64,000 nt of DNA, taken from NCBI RefSeq assembly GCF_012516435.1, contig NZ_CP051216.1, positions 622,001-686,000 of the forward strand. Direction: 5' to 3'. Of the stretch, positions 57,471 through 64,000 are shown piece by piece (position 1 is the first letter of the stretch; each line of letters opens with the position of its first letter). Source of the DNA: Pseudodesulfovibrio sp. zrk46. GTDB lineage: Bacteria; Desulfobacterota; Desulfovibrionia; Desulfovibrionales; Desulfovibrionaceae. The position numbers were made by a program, and so were the translations under genes. The notes under the pieces were generated by a model that worked only from the letters and a program-made list of their open reading frames with translations, did not search any database and was not told the DNA's origin.

Positions 57471-58310
57471 TTACTTCTTGAGTCCGGAAACAAGCATCAG
57501 GCTGTCATCCGGCAGAGGCCAGTCTTCATGGAACCGGACTTCAGTAAATCCGGTTTCATCAAGGAGGCGTTTCATCTCCTCACGCGACCACGCTTTGGTG
57601 GTGCTGCGGTAGGTCACAGGCTTGGCGGCCCCGCTGACGAGGACATGGAAGCATTGCAGAGTCACGCCCTGCTCCTCGAACCAGTGGTTCTCTGTCAGGC
57701 TCACGTACGGCTCATCCGAGAACAGGCCGCCCTCTTCAGCGCGTGTCCACGAATTGGGCGATTGCCCCAACCCTCTGATGGCATCCGGATTCTGGAATTC
57801 CACCAGCAGTCGTCCGCCGGGATTCAGGGATTTCCACGCCCGGCGCAGGATCGCCTTGCAGTTGTCCGGTGAGAAGACATTCAGCTCGCCGTACAACATC
57901 ATTGTGAGATCATACGGCCCACCGAACTCAGTAGTGGTCACATCTCCCAGGCGGAAGCTGCAACAATTGGAGCCGAACTGATGCGTGGCATATTCAATGG
58001 ACGCAGGGCTGAAGTCGATGCCTTGGTAGCGATGAGCGTCGCCCGCGAGAGACGCGGCATACAGACCGGGGCCGCAGCCGAGGTCGAGGATGGACATGTT
58101 GTCACCGGTCAGGCAGCGGGAGTGAATCCATTCAACCTGACGGCTGATGAACTCCGCCTTGCGGCTGGCCAGATTGTGGTCCTGCGACAGGTGTTCCTTG
58201 AGGATGCGTTGACTGAACGCGGGATCATTCCACGGGATTTTATGACTGCCGTCCCACAGGTTGTCAGGACGAGGTGTGGTGGTAAGGGTGTCGAATATAT
58301 TTTTATTCAT
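57471..58310 (-). CDS. class I SAM-dependent methyltransferase
   Basis: This protein of 279 residues has the SAM-binding motif LDLGCGPGLYAASLAG (about 82-97) and IDFSPASIEYATHQFG (about 105-120). A conserved N-terminal region (IPWNDPAFSQRILKEHL) precedes it. Substrate is unknown. GGAG lies 7 bases before the ATG at 58310. That GGAG is part of a 9-bp perfect inverted repeat with sequence 85 bases further upstream, so translation may be controlled by RNA structure. Confidence 0.85.
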   Translation of the reverse strand: MNKNIFDTLTTTPRPDNLWDGSHKIPWNDPAFSQRILKEHLSQDHNLASRKAEFISRQVEWIHSRCLTGDNMSILDLGCGPGLYAASLAGDAHRYQGIDFSPASIEYATHQFGSNCCSFRLGDVTTTEFGGPYDLTMMLYGELNVFSPDNCKAILRRAWKSLNPGGRLLVEFQNPDAIRGLGQSPNSWTRAEEGGLFSDEPYVSLTENHWFEEQGVTLQCFHVLVSGAAKPVTYRSTTKAWSREEMKRLLDETGFTEVRFHEDWPLPDDSLMLVSGLKK

Positions 58311-58311
58311 G

Positions 58312-58414
58312 ATGTACTCCGTAAAAGCGGTAAGACCACGCCAAGGAGGCGTGTAAGCGATAGCGCGCCGAGTTGACGCGAACCGAAGCCGATATGGTGG
58401 GCCTAGGAGTACAT
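58312..58414 (-). promoter_or_regulatory. structured leader that can hide the methyltransferase ribosome site
   Basis: On the minus strand ATGTACTCC (58406-58414) pairs perfectly with GGAGTACAT (58312-58320), which includes the Shine-Dalgarno. The enclosed 85 nt contain a CACGCC-N5-GGCGTG hairpin. I cannot assign it to a known riboswitch. Confidence 0.45.
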
Positions 58415-58498
58415 GGCGGCAGGAGTATCGCCAGCCGAATTGGAAGTCAACGAATTCCGGAAGAGAAAAGGAAGAACAAATTCTTCCATGTAAACAGA

Positions 58499-59203
58499 TC
58501 AGATATCCAGCAACGGCTGAAGAATAAAATAGAGACCAAGCAGGCCGATCACGCCGCCAGCCATCTTTCGAAACACGGCTCCGCCTGTTTGCCACTGTTT
58601 GCTCTCCATCAATTTCTGCACGAAAGAGGTGGAACTCCCCGCCACAACAATGGGCAGGCAATGACCGATGCCAAACAGCAGGATCATGCCCGTTCCAGCA
58701 ACCACCTCGCCCTGCACCGTAATGATGGCAAGAATGGGAGCAATGAAGCCAAAGGTGCAGGAACCAGACAGAATGCCGTAAGCCAGCCCCAGAATGAACG
58801 CGCCACAATATCCTTTAAGGCGCAATTTACCCAAAAGGTTCCCATGCATACCGCATTTGGACACGCCGAGCATGTCCAGTGACACCCAAACGAGTATGCC
58901 GCCCACCAGCACTGTCCACCACGAACCGATATCGCCGAGCATGCGGCCCAGCATGGAACAAACAATGCCCACAGCGGCAATGGTCAGGAACAGGCCCAAT
59001 GTGAACAGGCTCGCATAGACCGCGGCCTGCTTGCCCCGGACCAGCTCCTTCTGTCCGCCCACGTACCCCACAATCAGCGGGATGGAGGCAAGGTGGCACG
59101 GCGAGAACAGGACACTGATCATGCCCCATGAGAACGCCCCAAGGGCGGCCAGTCCTGTGCCACTTACCAGCCATTCATTAACGGCGAAGAAGAGCTGATT
59201 CAT
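58499..59203 (-). CDS. CcdA-type thiol-disulphide membrane protein
   Basis: This protein of 234 residues has about six membrane helices and the paired Cys of CcdA/DsbD-type electron carriers: FSPCHLASIPLIVGY (about 34) and SGSCTFGFIAPIL (about 147). It moves reducing power from cytoplasmic thioredoxin to the periplasm. It begins 3 bp after the thioredoxin-like lipoprotein gene and its ribosome site lies in that gene's end. It is probably the electron source for the adjacent lipoprotein. Confidence 0.88.
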   Translation of the reverse strand: MNQLFFAVNEWLVSGTGLAALGAFSWGMISVLFSPCHLASIPLIVGYVGGQKELVRGKQAAVYASLFTLGLFLTIAAVGIVCSMLGRMLGDIGSWWTVLVGGILVWVSLDMLGVSKCGMHGNLLGKLRLKGYCGAFILGLAYGILSGSCTFGFIAPILAIITVQGEVVAGTGMILLFGIGHCLPIVVAGSSTSFVQKLMESKQWQTGGAVFRKMAGGVIGLLGLYFILQPLLDI

Positions 59204-59206
59204 GCG

Positions 59207-59635
59207 CTACTCCACGCCGAGCTTTGCCAGAGTGCTGACAATGGCTTCCTTGCTTAAGAAACCTACGTGCCGGAATTGTTCCTGTCCCTTGGCGTCATAG
59301 AATATCTGTGTGGGAATTGAACTGATACCAAACTTGGCAGCCTGTTCCTTATGTTTCCACACATCGATGAAGGCGATGGCAGCCCGCCCCTCGTATTCAA
59401 CAGATAATTCCTCAATAATGGGAGTCATCATTTTGCACGGGATGCATTCATGCGCCCCGATATCCACCATGGTGACCATATCCGGGACCGGCACCTGTTG
59501 AGGGCTGCCGGAGATAAGATCCGAAGCGGATGGCGCCTTACCCTCCGCTTCGGTCGATTCTGTTGAGCAGGCCGTTGCAAATACGCCGATGAGGACGAGC
59601 AGAACAAGAACAGGGAACTGTCTGGCGATTTTCAA
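59207..59635 (-). CDS. thioredoxin-like lipoprotein
   Basis: This exported protein of 142 residues has a signal peptide with lipobox FATAC and a thioredoxin fold with redox motif CIPC (AHECIPCKMMTPIIEELS), then the cis-Pro segment ISSIPTQIFY. The start is TTG at 59635, preceded by AGGAG. The next gene is CcdA-like, 3 bp away, so the two probably form a periplasmic reductase pair. Upstream is a smaller cytoplasmic thioredoxin-like protein. Confidence 0.88.
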   Translation of the reverse strand: MKIARQFPVLVLLVLIGVFATACSTESTEAEGKAPSASDLISGSPQQVPVPDMVTMVDIGAHECIPCKMMTPIIEELSVEYEGRAAIAFIDVWKHKEQAAKFGISSIPTQIFYDAKGQEQFRHVGFLSKEAIVSTLAKLGVE

Positions 59636-59653
59636 TGGGTACTCCTTTTGGTT

Positions 59654-59884
59654 CTAGCTGATCCAGCTGAGAACTTCCTTTTTACTCGGAGCCTTGCCCA
59701 CCACTTTTACCTCGTCATCAATGACAACAGCCGGGGTGGAAAAGATGCCGTATTTGGCGATCTCCTGAAAGTCCTTCACCTTGACGATTTCAGCAACAAT
59801 GCCAGCTTCGGCAACGGCGTCACGGACAGTCTTTTCAGCCTCATCGCATTTGGGGCAGCCAGGGCCCATCACTTGGATCTTCAT
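59654..59884 (-). CDS. small thioredoxin-like (redox-active disulphide) protein
   Basis: This protein of 76 residues has the motif MGPGCPKCDEAEKTV (CPKC, about residues 10-13) and IFSTPAVVIDDEVKVVG with a cis-Pro. It belongs to the small archaeal/bacterial thioredoxin-like family often encoded near ArsR-type regulators and permeases. AAGGAGA precedes the ATG. It lies 18 bp upstream of the thioredoxin-like lipoprotein gene. No membrane segment. Confidence 0.9.
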   Translation of the reverse strand: MKIQVMGPGCPKCDEAEKTVRDAVAEAGIVAEIVKVKDFQEIAKYGIFSTPAVVIDDEVKVVGKAPSKKEVLSWIS

Positions 59885-59912
59885 GATATGTCTCCTTAAA
59901 TTGATTGCTTAT

Positions 59913-60188
59913 TGCCTCCGGCGGCACCTCGCCGGTGGGGCGTCTATCTCTGCTGTCTTTATCCGTAACCCTCGAAGACTCGGGAACGGCTAAAGCAAGA
60001 ATCTCCAAAACTTTTTATCGCTCGCTTCGCTCGAGGCTGAGCGACCTTTTAAGGCCTTCTTTTTTATAAACTCACCCTTGCGCCAAAGGCGCAGACGGGA
60101 TTCTTAAGGCCCTCGGCCTTGAGCCGGGTGCAGGGCAGGCAGCCCTGCTAGTCCATTCTTCATCCCGCCCGCTAGGGCGGTTCCAGCC
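59913..60188 (+). repeat. dispersed intergenic repeat A, extended copy 4
   Basis: It starts TGCCTCCGGC 28 bp upstream of the small thioredoxin gene, lacks the AAGAACC hairpin, and carries the TATCTCTGCTGTCTTTATCC module, the CTCGCTTCGCTCGAGG part and the tail with GAGCCGGGTGCAGGGCAGGC. The last two parts are shared with copy 3. It separates the permease gene from the thioredoxin-ccdA genes. Confidence 0.85.
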
Positions 60189-60199
60189 TTCTTTCCCGT

Positions 60200-61261
60200 C
60201 TAAATAATCGCGTTAAACAGATACCCCACCAACAGGATACCGGAACCGACCACACCGATGAAAGCGGCGATGAGCTTGGGCTTGAGCACCTTGCGCAGAA
60301 TGACCATCTCCGGGAACGACAGGGCGATGACACTCATCATGAAGGCGAGCACTGTACCGAGCGCTGCGCCCTTACCCAGCAGGGCTTCAACAACCGGGAT
60401 GACACCGGCAGCGTTAGTATACATGGGGATACCGATGAGCACGGATAAGGGGACGGACCACCAAGTGGAGTCGCCCATGATACCTGCAAGATACCCCTCG
60501 GGCACATAGCCGTGGATTCCTGCGCCGACTGCGATGCCGATGACCACGAACTTCCACACACGGCCAACGATGTCCTTGACGGAATCGAGCGCGTAATCGA
60601 ACCGGTTGGGCCAGGACAACTTTTGATTTTCCAGACCACTCTCACCAGCGCGAATCTGACGAACCCAGTCTTCGACGTGGTTGTCCAACTTCATGCGCCC
60701 CATGGTCCAGCCCGCAACGACGGCCACGGTGATGCCCGTGACAAAGTAGAGCGCAGCCACTTCCCAACCGAGCAGACCGTACAGGAGCACTAACGCGATC
60801 TCATTGACCATGGGAGCGGAAATCAGAAAGGAAAAGGTAACACCCAACGGCACGCCTGCGGTCATGAAACCGATGAACAGCGGTACGGCCGAACAGGAAC
60901 AGAACGGGGTGACCACACCCAGCAATGCGGCGAGCACGTTACCCACGGACTCGCGCTTTCCGGCCAGCACCTTACGCGTCCACTCCACAGTTACGAAAGA
61001 GCGCAGAATGCCCACGGCAAACACGACCAACAACAGGAGCATCAGCACCTTGGGCGTATCGTAGACAAAGAACTGGATGGCCGCACCGAGATGACTTTCC
61101 GGGGTCATCCCAAGAAGGGAGTAAGCGAACCACTCGGAAAACGGTAAAAGCTGACTGTAGATGGCGTACCAAACGATCAGGGCCAGACCGGTCAGGGCGA
61201 GGTATTTGCCCATGCCGGGTTCGCGCTCCTGTGCAGCCTGGACTTTGGTTTCGGTTGTCAT
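60200..61261 (-). CDS. permease (PF03773/ArsP-like)
   Basis: This membrane protein of 353 residues has about eight to nine helices. It has the Cys motif TPFCSCSAVPLFIGF (CSCS, about residue 131) and SAPMVNEIALVLLY. ArsP-type relatives export organoarsenicals; others have unknown substrates. AGGAG precedes the ATG at 61261. An ArsR-type operator lies just upstream, overlapping this site, and arsR is the next gene, so metalloid or thiol regulation is likely. Confidence 0.85.
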   Translation of the reverse strand: MTTETKVQAAQEREPGMGKYLALTGLALIVWYAIYSQLLPFSEWFAYSLLGMTPESHLGAAIQFFVYDTPKVLMLLLLVVFAVGILRSFVTVEWTRKVLAGKRESVGNVLAALLGVVTPFCSCSAVPLFIGFMTAGVPLGVTFSFLISAPMVNEIALVLLYGLLGWEVAALYFVTGITVAVVAGWTMGRMKLDNHVEDWVRQIRAGESGLENQKLSWPNRFDYALDSVKDIVGRVWKFVVIGIAVGAGIHGYVPEGYLAGIMGDSTWWSVPLSVLIGIPMYTNAAGVIPVVEALLGKGAALGTVLAFMMSVIALSFPEMVILRKVLKPKLIAAFIGVVGSGILLVGYLFNAII

Positions 61262-61271
61262 ATCAAACTCC

Positions 61272-61289
61272 TTTGGCAATTTCGCCAAA
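61272..61289. promoter_or_regulatory. ArsR-type operator upstream of the permease gene
   Basis: TTTGGCAATTTCGCCAAA is a dyad (TTTGGC-N6-GCCAAA) 11 bp upstream of the permease start. The same spaced dyad occurs upstream of arsR at 61641. Confidence 0.65.
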
Positions 61290-61307
61290 TGTATCAGTAA
61301 AAAAATA

Positions 61308-61625
61308 TTATTTTCGGTTGGCGGAAATGACAGACTCGACGCACTCGAAGAAATTGAGGATGCACGGCACCTTCAGGCTGTAGAAAACCTGCTTGCCGCG
61401 CCGCTCGTCAACGACGATGCCCGCCTTCTTCAGTACGTTGAGGTGCTTGGACACCGTGGAGATGTCGTGTCCCACCAGCTCCTGAAGATCACACACGCAC
61501 CGCTCCCCGCGCGACAGCTCGTCCACCATCATCAGTCGGGACGGGTGTGCCATGGCCTTCATGACCTTGGCCCGCTCCTCGAACTGCCGGGGCGATACTA
61601 TTTCATGCGGGATTGCATTGTTCAT
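61308..61625 (-). CDS. ArsR-family metalloregulator
   Basis: This protein of 105 residues is a winged-helix repressor. It has the metal-binding Cys pair ERCVCDLQEL (Cys43 and Cys45) as in arsenic-sensing ArsR, the recognition helix DISTVSKHLNVLKKAGIV and a C-terminal Cys (VPCILNFFECVESV). GAAAGGAGA precedes the ATG at 61625. It is upstream of the permease gene and of two operator copies, so it probably represses itself and the permease. Confidence 0.92.
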   Translation of the reverse strand: MNNAIPHEIVSPRQFEERAKVMKAMAHPSRLMMVDELSRGERCVCDLQELVGHDISTVSKHLNVLKKAGIVVDERRGKQVFYSLKVPCILNFFECVESVISANRK

Positions 61626-61640
61626 GTCGTCTCCTTTCAT

Positions 61641-61656
61641 TTGGCAAAATAGCCAA
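61641..61656. promoter_or_regulatory. ArsR-type operator upstream of arsR
   Basis: TTGGCAAAATAGCCAA is a dyad (TTGGC-N6-GCCAA) with the same spacing as 61272-61289. A further half site AGCCAA lies at about 61662-61667. Confidence 0.65.
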
Positions 61657-61756
61657 GCGTTAGCCAACTGTCAAGAGCAGCGGGTTAAGATTCCATAAAG
61701 AAATATTCAGATGCTACCGATATGACTTGCACAGGCAAACCACGGAGGGTTGGCCC

Positions 61757-62110
61757 ATGTATATCGAATTGGATCAGGCCCACAAGGGTGGGCAGAGTTT
61801 CGAGATGCACCTCAAGGAAGTGGCGCAGAACGAAGCTGCCCGGGTACTCGGCGACATGGTCGAGTTTTCCGAAGAAGCCATAGCCGCCTTCAAGGAAGCG
61901 GCCATTGAGCCTATCAAGGCCGGGACCTTCTCATTGGATTCCATTGAGAAGCGTATCAACGTGGTACGCGGAGAGATCGCCCAGGTCTGGAATTCCGCCC
62001 TGCCCGACGACGAGAAGTATCGCCAGATTTCCTCCAAGGAGAACGAGATCGCCCTGCTGCAGGCAGGCCAGTATACCTTTGCCAAGGCCGGATTCACTCT
62101 TTCCGTGTAA
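61757..62110 (+). CDS. hypothetical protein
   Basis: I do not recognise this protein of 117 residues. It is soluble, helical and acidic, with IELDQAHKGGQSFEMHLKEV near the start and ISSKENEIALLQAGQYTF near the end. GGAGG precedes the ATG at 61757; an earlier in-frame ATG at 61727 lacks a ribosome site. It is followed by a terminator and is divergent from arsR, so it is transcribed alone. No known domain was recognised. Confidence 0.7.
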   Translation: MYIELDQAHKGGQSFEMHLKEVAQNEAARVLGDMVEFSEEAIAAFKEAAIEPIKAGTFSLDSIEKRINVVRGEIAQVWNSALPDDEKYRQISSKENEIALLQAGQYTFAKAGFTLSV

Positions 62111-62142
62111 GATCTGCCTCTCACTTCCCAACCACAGCCAAC

Positions 62143-62173
62143 AAGAAAGGCCTGCTTTTCAGCAGGCCTTTCT
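62143..62173 (+). terminator. intrinsic terminator after the 61757 gene
   Basis: AGAAAGGCCTGC pairs with GCAGGCCTTTCT around a TTTTCA loop (62144-62172). Confidence 0.85.
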
Positions 62174-62198
62174 GGTTCTCAGATACAAAAAAACGGCT

Positions 62199-62519
62199 CT
62201 AACCGCCACAGCCTCGGGAGCCGCCTTTGGGGTAGATGCCGCAATCGTCGACGATGGGTTTTTCGGAATTAATGGAAAAGCCGACGGGGGTCTTGTCTAT
62301 ATATAAGTCGCCTGTACATTCGGCGAGGCGCTTATTTATGATGAAGGTGAAATCCTCACACGTGACTGCCTGATCGCCTGAACACTGGTCATCCAACGCC
62401 AAAAGTAGTTGTCGGGTTTTAAGGTTCCCGTTGGCAAGGTGGATGCGGATAGGACGAACCTCTTTATCTCCGAAGAAAGAGGCCAATCCCTGCCTGGCAG
62501 ACTCAGTCACGTTAATCAT
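62199..62519 (-). CDS. IscA/HesB-like protein without the first Cys
   Basis: This protein of 106 residues resembles the two neighbouring IscA/HesB-like genes (MINVTESARQGLASFF; DFTFIINKRLAECTGDLYID). Where the others have GGC or GG-Sec, it has ANGNLKTRQLLLAL, so the first key residue is missing. The C-terminal end has few Cys (DDCGIYPKGGSRGCGG). AGGAG precedes the ATG. It may be a non-cluster-binding paralogue. Each of the three genes appears to be transcribed separately. Confidence 0.8.
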   Translation of the reverse strand: MINVTESARQGLASFFGDKEVRPIRIHLANGNLKTRQLLLALDDQCSGDQAVTCEDFTFIINKRLAECTGDLYIDKTPVGFSINSEKPIVDDCGIYPKGGSRGCGG

Positions 62520-62663
62520 ACAGACTCCTGAGGGATGAAATTTCTGGGACTATATAAAGGATTCGTCCACGAAAAACAACAGTCCTGTGAACAATTGCTC
62601 CGAAAAGTGGAAAAGTACTATTATTAACTTAACTGTAACCCTACGAAACCCGCTCGCAACAAC

Positions 62664-62694
62664 AAAAAAACGGCGTCTCCACAGGGAGACGCCG
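62664..62694 (-). terminator. intrinsic terminator after the 62717 gene
   Basis: CGGCGTCTCC (62671-62680) pairs with GGAGACGCCG (62685-62694), with seven A on the plus strand (T run on the minus strand). The stem is nearly the same as that after the next paralogue at 63130. Confidence 0.9.
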
Positions 62695-62716
62695 CGACTG
62701 TTGATAGGGGCCTGAA

Positions 62717-63055
62717 TTAGCAGCCACAACCGCTGCTGGAGCAGCCGCCGGCAGAGCCGCAGGAACCGCTGGCGCAACCGCCACCGCCCACGGGGTTTTC
62801 GGAATTTATCGTAAAACCGTATTCGCTCATATCAATGGAGAGTTTGCCCGTGGCTTCGGCAAGCTCCTTGTTGACGAGGAACTGGAAACCTTCCTGATCA
62901 ATAGCGTGATCATCGTCACGTTTCTCGTCCAGAGCCAGAGACAGACGCATGCCGGAGCAACCGCCGTCGATGAGGTGAATGCGGATGGGGCTGGCAGTCT
63001 TGTCTTTGAAGTAATCGCTGAAAGCCTGGGCAGCGGGGGGAGTGACACTAATCAT
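62717..63055 (-). CDS. IscA/HesB-like protein with Cys-rich tail
   Basis: This protein of 112 residues starts MISVTPPAAQAFSDYFKD and has IDGGCSGMRLSLALDE with the conserved first Cys (residue 33) of the IscA fold. It lacks the usual CGCG end and instead carries GGGGCASGSCGSAGGCSS, a Gly/Cys-rich tail. AGGAG precedes the ATG. The paralogue just upstream is closely similar. It may handle Fe-S clusters or metals; function is unproven. Confidence 0.85.
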   Translation of the reverse strand: MISVTPPAAQAFSDYFKDKTASPIRIHLIDGGCSGMRLSLALDEKRDDDHAIDQEGFQFLVNKELAEATGKLSIDMSEYGFTINSENPVGGGGCASGSCGSAGGCSSSGCGC

Positions 63056-63121
63056 ACAAACTCCTTGTTTTTGAATTCCGTCGAGCGGAATGGTTGTCTA
63101 TTCAGGGAAGTGTATGAGGAC

Positions 63122-63154
63122 AAAAAAAAGCGGCGTCTCAAGTAGAGACGCCGC
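63122..63154 (-). terminator. intrinsic terminator after the selenoprotein gene
   Basis: GCGGCGTCTC (63130-63139) pairs with GAGACGCCGC (63145-63154), with a run of eight A before it (63122-63129). Confidence 0.9.
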
Positions 63155-63177
63155 ATTTGGTGCCAGACTGGATCGTC

Positions 63178-63522
63178 TTAGCAGGAGCAACCGCTGCTGG
63201 AGCAGCCGCCGCTGTCGGTGCCGCAGGAGCCGCCGGAGCAGCCACCGCCACCGCCGACCGGTTTTTCGGATTCGACGACGAAACCATAGTAGGTCATGTC
63301 GATCTTTACCTTGCCGGTCTGGCCAAGAAGTTCCTTGTCAATGAGGAAGGTGAATCCACCGGCCTCAAACACTTCGTCTTTATCGTTAGGCTCATCCAGA
63401 GCCAGAGTCAGGCGAGGGCCTGCTCAGCCTCCGGCTGCGAGATAGACACGAACCGGAGAAGGTTCTTTGTCCTGGAAGTAGCCTTCAAGCTGCTTCTGTG
63501 CAGCTTCAGTCAGTTCAAACAT
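63178..63522 (-). CDS. HesB/IscA-like selenoprotein (in-frame UGA, predicted Sec33)
   Basis: The 114-residue reading frame runs from MFELTEAAQKQLEGYFQD through one in-frame UGA (63424-63426) to a Gly/Cys tail (GGGGGCSGGSCGTDSGGC). The UGA falls in YLAAGG-U-AGPRLTLALDE, exactly where the paralogue at 62717 has GGCSG. A stem GGCUC-UGGAU-GAGCC lies 20-35 nt after the UGA with G in the loop, as in bacterial SECIS elements. HesB-like selenoproteins are a known group in other bacteria. AGGAGG precedes the ATG. A plain automated annotation would split or truncate it. Confidence 0.85.
63389..63426 (-). promoter_or_regulatory. UGA codon and SECIS-like hairpin
   Basis: UGA is at 63424-63426. A 5-bp stem (63399-63403 with 63389-63393) closes a UGGAU loop beginning 25 nt after the UGA, within the 16-37 nt range reported for bacterial SECIS, with a G in the first two loop positions. 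Confidence 0.7.
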
Positions 63523-63642
63523 TAAATTGCCTCCTATGAATGGTCGGGAATTGAAGAGGTAAGACCAATAGTAATGTTTGTCAAATCGAAAAACGCACAT
63601 TTCTTCCAGGAATGTTGACCCACCTTGGTTCATGGGATAATT

Positions 63643-63661
63643 CCAAGGTTTGCAAACTTGG
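63643..63661. promoter_or_regulatory. inverted repeat between the selenoprotein gene and pyrR
   Basis: CCAAGGTTTGCAAACTTGG has a perfect GTTTGCAAAC core and lies between divergent genes. It could be an operator; the regulator is unknown. Confidence 0.4.
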
Positions 63662-63689
63662 CTACACGTGACCTGAGAGGCAATACATT

Positions 63690-64000
63690 ATGAAAGAATG
63701 CGGCACCATCCTGAATGACAAGGAAATGAGCCGGACCCTGGAAAGGCTGGCCGTTGAAGTGATCGAACGTCGCGGAGACAATGAGACTCTGGCGATCATC
63801 GGCATCCAGCGGCGCGGAGCAGACCTGGCCGAGCGGCTGAAGAAGCTGCTGGACGAACGTCTGGGCCGCAAGGTCCCCTTGGGCAAGCTGGACATCAACC
63901 TGTACCGGGACGACTGGACCACCAATCTGGAGCTTGCTCCCACCATCAACTGTTCCGAAATCGGGTTCGATATCGAAGGCGCATCCATCGTGCTGGTGGA
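63690..64000 (+). CDS. pyrR: PyrR-like bifunctional regulator/uracil phosphoribosyltransferase, N-terminal part
   Basis: The frame runs from ATG at 63690 to the window edge (about 103 residues, incomplete). The N-terminus ILNDKEMSRTLERLAVEVIE, then IIGIQRRGADLAERLKKLL and GKLDINLYRDDW are PyrR signatures. The PRPP-binding motif would start in IVLVD at the edge. PyrR controls pyr genes by attenuation and/or has uracil phosphoribosyltransferase activity. GAGAGG precedes the ATG. Confidence 0.9.
   Translation, partial: MKECGTILNDKEMSRTLERLAVEVIERRGDNETLAIIGIQRRGADLAERLKKLLDERLGRKVPLGKLDINLYRDDWTTNLELAPTINCSEIGFDIEGASIVLV

Noticed and set aside
63424-63426. Ordinary nonsense mutation in the HesB-like gene
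   Set aside because: The UGA aligns with Cys of the paralogue, coding continues without decay, and a SECIS-like hairpin follows.

Overview
The window looks like a chromosomal segment of a Desulfovibrionales bacterium, most like Pseudodesulfovibrio or Desulfovibrio. The signs are GC-rich core genes, multihaem c-type cytochromes, many sigma-54-type two-component regulators, a HesB/IscA-like gene with an in-frame UGA, and dispersed intergenic repeats. The genus is inferred from gene content and was not tested against a database.

Layout. 1-5.4 kb: end of a division and cell wall cluster (murC, murB, ftsQ, ftsA, ftsZ), then a radical SAM protein. 7.2-9.7 kb: a periplasmic binding-type membrane protein, a VanX-like dipeptidase and a dienelactone hydrolase. 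9.7-17.2 kb (minus strand): a fatty-acid and phospholipid operon yceD-rpmF-plsX-fabH-fabG-acpP-fabF, with glyA beyond it; rpmB is divergent. 17.9-22 kb: a solute-binding protein next to a histidine kinase, a small SHOCT protein and an unknown membrane protein. 22.1-26 kb: gltX, a NifU-type protein, an HDOD protein and a metallo-beta-lactamase-fold hydrolase. 26-30.9 kb: a Zra-like envelope metal or stress system (sigma-54 regulator, kinase, DUF4405 protein, ZraP-like protein). 31.2-34.8 kb: fmdB, a binding-protein gene broken by a stop codon, dCMP deaminase, ribD and ribE. 34.9-43.8 kb: two inverted ~0.6 kb repeats enclose a glycosyltransferase, a haem-sensor diguanylate cyclase, ribBA, ribH, nusB and leuS. 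43.9-49 kb: lptE, holA, radC, acyP, lon. 49.4-51.4 kb: cobT and a WcbI-like gene. 51.5-57.4 kb: a sigma-54 regulator and haem-sensor hybrid kinase divergent from a haoC-haoA-like cytochrome pair. 57.5-62 kb: a methyltransferase and a thiol/permease module (arsR, permease, two thioredoxin-like proteins, ccdA). 62.2-63.5 kb: three tandem IscA/HesB-like genes, one apparently a selenoprotein. The window ends inside pyrR.

The main points for follow-up are: (i) the HesB-like UGA codon, which aligns with a paralogue's Cys and has a SECIS-like hairpin; (ii) a 120-nt hairpin repeat (two copies) with compensatory changes and wobble pairs that point to a plus-strand RNA; (iii) a probable ZraR regulon, with near-identical operators about 100 bp upstream of sigma-54 promoters at zraP and at the SHOCT gene; (iv) the large inverted repeats around the split riboflavin cluster; (v) a duplicated ArsR-type operator; and (vi) the haem-sensing kinase beside haoCA. 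All calls come from reading the sequence; no searches were run.
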